Source: CTSOIL-112 sp049291875
GTDB lineage: Bacteria > Pseudomonadota > Gammaproteobacteria > Burkholderiales > Burkholderiaceae
Assembly: GCA_049291875.1 (NCBI GenBank)
Contig: JBATQE010000028.1
Location: 1 to 15,958, forward strand
Direction: 5' to 3'
DNA length: 15,958 nt
Part shown: positions 14,748 to 15,958 of the stretch, in pieces
How the letters are laid out: every line of letters starts with the position of its first letter
How positions within the stretch are numbered: position 1 is the first letter of the stretch
Program-made: the position numbers and the translations under genes
The notes under the pieces: generated by a model
Databases searched by the model: none
Seen by the model: only the letters and a program-made list of their open reading frames with translations
Told to the model about the DNA's origin: nothing

Positions 14748-15742
14748 TAATGCGTCTCGCCTAATGTTACCGTTGCCGGCATGCCAAGACGTAATATATT
14801 ATTCGGATCATCCACTTGCACCCTCACTTCGTAGACCAAGCTGGTTCTCAGCTCTTGCGTTTGCACCGTTTTTGGCGTGAATTCTGCTACCGAAGAGATG
14901 TAGCCAACCGTGCCACTCAAGCTGTTTTTGAGCCCATCAATTTGAACATTCATGACACCACCCGGATGAATGCGGCTCAGGTCTGTCTCTGGTATGTAAA
15001 TACGAATCCATTTAGGCTGTGTCAATGCGATGGTGAATGCTGCTTTTTGTGGTGAGACCATATCGCCCACTTCGATTAAGCGGCTGCGTACAACCCCTGC
15101 TATCGGCGCTTTGAGTTCAGCATCTTGCAATCGTTGCTCCAATAACGCCACCTGCGCTTTGCCTGCATCCGTCTGTGCGGCGGCAGCGTCAATGTCTTCT
15201 TTACGAGGGCCGGCTTGCGTGAGCCGGTAATTATTTTGCGCAACGATGGCTTTGGCTTGCGCGCTTTGATAGCGGGCGCGTGCCGCTTCCAAATCGGATT
15301 TGCTCACCGCATTTTGATCGGTACTCGCATGTACGCTCTGCATACGCTGAAACTGCTGGGTCGCATATTGTGCATCCGCTTGTGCGGCATTCAGGTTGGC
15401 TTTAGCCTGATTGATTTCTTCTGGTCGGCTGCCATTTTTCAAACGTTGCAGGCTTTGTTGTTGCACCGCCAATTGTGCTTTGGCTTGCAGTAATTGTAAA
15501 TTCAGCGTTGTCGTATCCAATCGCGCCAGTATTTGCCCAGCCTCAACTGCTTCGCCTTCCTGTACCAATATTTCTTTCACCCGATCTGAGCCATTGAATG
15601 CCAAGCTCACCTGACGAATATCCACATTGCCGTGATAGACAGCCGCTGTGTCGCTGTGTTTGCTCTGATACCACTTCACACCTGCTCCGATCAATACAAG
15701 GAGCAAGGCAAGCAACGCAAGGATTTTTTTATTGATTTTCAT
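14747..15742 (-). CDS. ybhG: HlyD-family periplasmic adaptor (YbhG-like)
   Basis: The 331-aa membrane-fusion protein links the inner-membrane ABC complex to the outer-membrane channel. It has an N-terminal membrane anchor (ILALLALLLVLIGAGVKW, 7-24), then GNVDIRQVSLAF (38-49), strongly reminiscent of E. coli YbhG. A biotinyl-lipoyl half follows (VKEILVQEGEAVEAGQILA), then a long alpha-helical hairpin rich in Gln and Ala (about 80-205) and the second half, LKAPIAGVVRSRLIEVGDMV. The C-terminal AEFTPKTVQTQELRTSLVYE matches the YbhG family closely. I start at 15742: the ATG twelve codons upstream lacks a ribosome binding site and would put a charged stretch before the anchor, though the chosen start has only a weak AAAG. 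It is the first gene of the operon. Confidence 0.93.
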   Translation of the reverse strand: MKINKKILALLALLLVLIGAGVKWYQSKHSDTAAVYHGNVDIRQVSLAFNGSDRVKEILVQEGEAVEAGQILARLDTTTLNLQLLQAKAQLAVQQQSLQRLKNGSRPEEINQAKANLNAAQADAQYATQQFQRMQSVHASTDQNAVSKSDLEAARARYQSAQAKAIVAQNNYRLTQAGPRKEDIDAAAAQTDAGKAQVALLEQRLQDAELKAPIAGVVRSRLIEVGDMVSPQKAAFTIALTQPKWIRIYIPETDLSRIHPGGVMNVQIDGLKNSLSGTVGYISSVAEFTPKTVQTQELRTSLVYEVRVQVDDPNNILRLGMPATVTLGETH

Positions 15743-15797
15743 ACGAATCTTTCGTGAGTGAAACTTGATTAATGACATCAGCCGGATACACGCTCAT

Positions 15798-15834
15798 AAT
15801 TCAAATTATAATTTGAATTTGAATTATGGTGCAA
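15798..15834 (-). promoter_or_regulatory. Efflux operon promoter overlapped by a palindromic operator
   Basis: On the minus strand, TTGCAC (834-829 of the 15,000s) is followed after 18 bp by a perfect TATAAT (15810-15805). The -10 lies inside a perfect 22-bp palindrome at 15798-15819 (each half AATTCAAATTA). An overlapping 13-bp inverted repeat (15795-15807 with 15816-15828) extends it towards the -35. Such symmetry on a -10 box is typical of a repressor operator. TetR-family regulators often control YbhGFSR-like operons. The regulator itself is not in the window. Confidence 0.6.
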
Positions 15835-15958
15835 TGGTAATACCCCCTAAAAAAGCCAGCACCTAAAAGTAGAACCCTTTAAACTAACCCAAAGGAGTTT
15901 TACATGAAAGTATCCAAATTCAGCGACAGCCAAATCGCCAGCATTCTAAAACAAGCCG
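15835..15958 (+). mobile_element. Left end of an IS3-family insertion sequence (partial)
   Basis: The stretch beginning TGGTAATACCCCC (15835) has the TGG...CCCC terminus of IS3-family elements and is followed, after a short leader with AAAGGAG, by an OrfA-like reading frame. The right end and any target duplication are outside the window, so the exact terminal base is estimated. Confidence 0.65.
15904..15958 (+). CDS. IS3-family transposase OrfA, N-terminal fragment
   Basis: Eighteen codons are visible, reading MKVSKFSDSQIASILKQA. The pattern K-x-S-K-F-S/T-x-x-Q-I-x-x-x-L-K-Q-A is the characteristic start of the helix-turn-helix OrfA of IS3-family transposases. The ATG is preceded by AAAGGAG with suitable spacing. 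OrfA binds the inverted repeats, and with OrfB (by frameshifting) forms the active transposase. The rest lies past the right edge, so intactness cannot be judged. Confidence 0.85.
   Translation, partial: MKVSKFSDSQIASILKQA

Noticed and set aside
1..15958. tRNA, rRNA or CRISPR array in the window
   Set aside because: No cloverleaf-like sequence, conserved rRNA segment or regularly spaced repeats were seen on either strand; the few short repeats are explained by attI, attC and the operator.

Overview
The window looks like chromosome from a Proteobacterium, most likely a betaproteobacterium. The main reason is the collinear housekeeping block leuS-lptE-holA-proA, an order I associate with betaproteobacteria (gammaproteobacteria usually have nadD/rsfS after holA). 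Two kinds of accessory DNA sit around it: the recombination end of a chromosomal integron on the left, and the start of an IS3-family insertion sequence at the extreme right.

Positions 1-1995 are the integron platform. The integrase gene intI (1009-1995, +) carries the intI-specific patch insertion. The cassettes read the opposite way (minus strand). Between them (884-1008) lie the attI site with two direct repeats, a cassette promoter Pc, a facing intI promoter, and a 14-codon leader ORF with a good Shine-Dalgarno. That leader matches ORF-11 of class 1 attI1 in position. Cassette 1 (209-889, 681 bp) encodes a 148-aa protein with a possible PD-(D/E)XK-like motif and a 32-aa hydrophobic mini-ORF, and ends in an attC of about 110 bp. 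Cassette 2 runs off the left edge; its first 61 codons encode a HARE-HTH domain, a module often attached to restriction-type nucleases.

Positions 2002-9120 are core chromosome. A signal-peptide-bearing ATP-dependent DNA ligase (LigE type) lies tail to tail with intI, 6 bp away. A divergent + strand run follows: leuS, lptE, holA, proA and a DUF192 lipoprotein. A sigma70-like promoter lies upstream of leuS.

Positions 9161-15742 (minus) are a five-gene, tightly coupled ABC efflux operon, transcribed right to left: adaptor (YbhG-like), fused double ATPase (YbhF-like), two ABC-2 permeases (YbhS/YbhR-like) and a NodT-type outer-membrane lipoprotein. Together these would form a complete tripartite exporter from cytoplasm to outside. 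Its promoter has a perfect TATAAT embedded in a perfect 22-bp palindrome, which looks like a repressor operator. The left end of an IS3-family element abuts the -35 of this promoter, where a TetR-type regulator gene would be expected.

The most interesting part is the attI/leader-ORF arrangement feeding a cassette that has no ribosome binding site of its own. The cassette cargo (putative nuclease-like protein, membrane mini-protein, HARE-HTH protein) comes next. Motif and family calls are from reading the sequence; no database search was possible.
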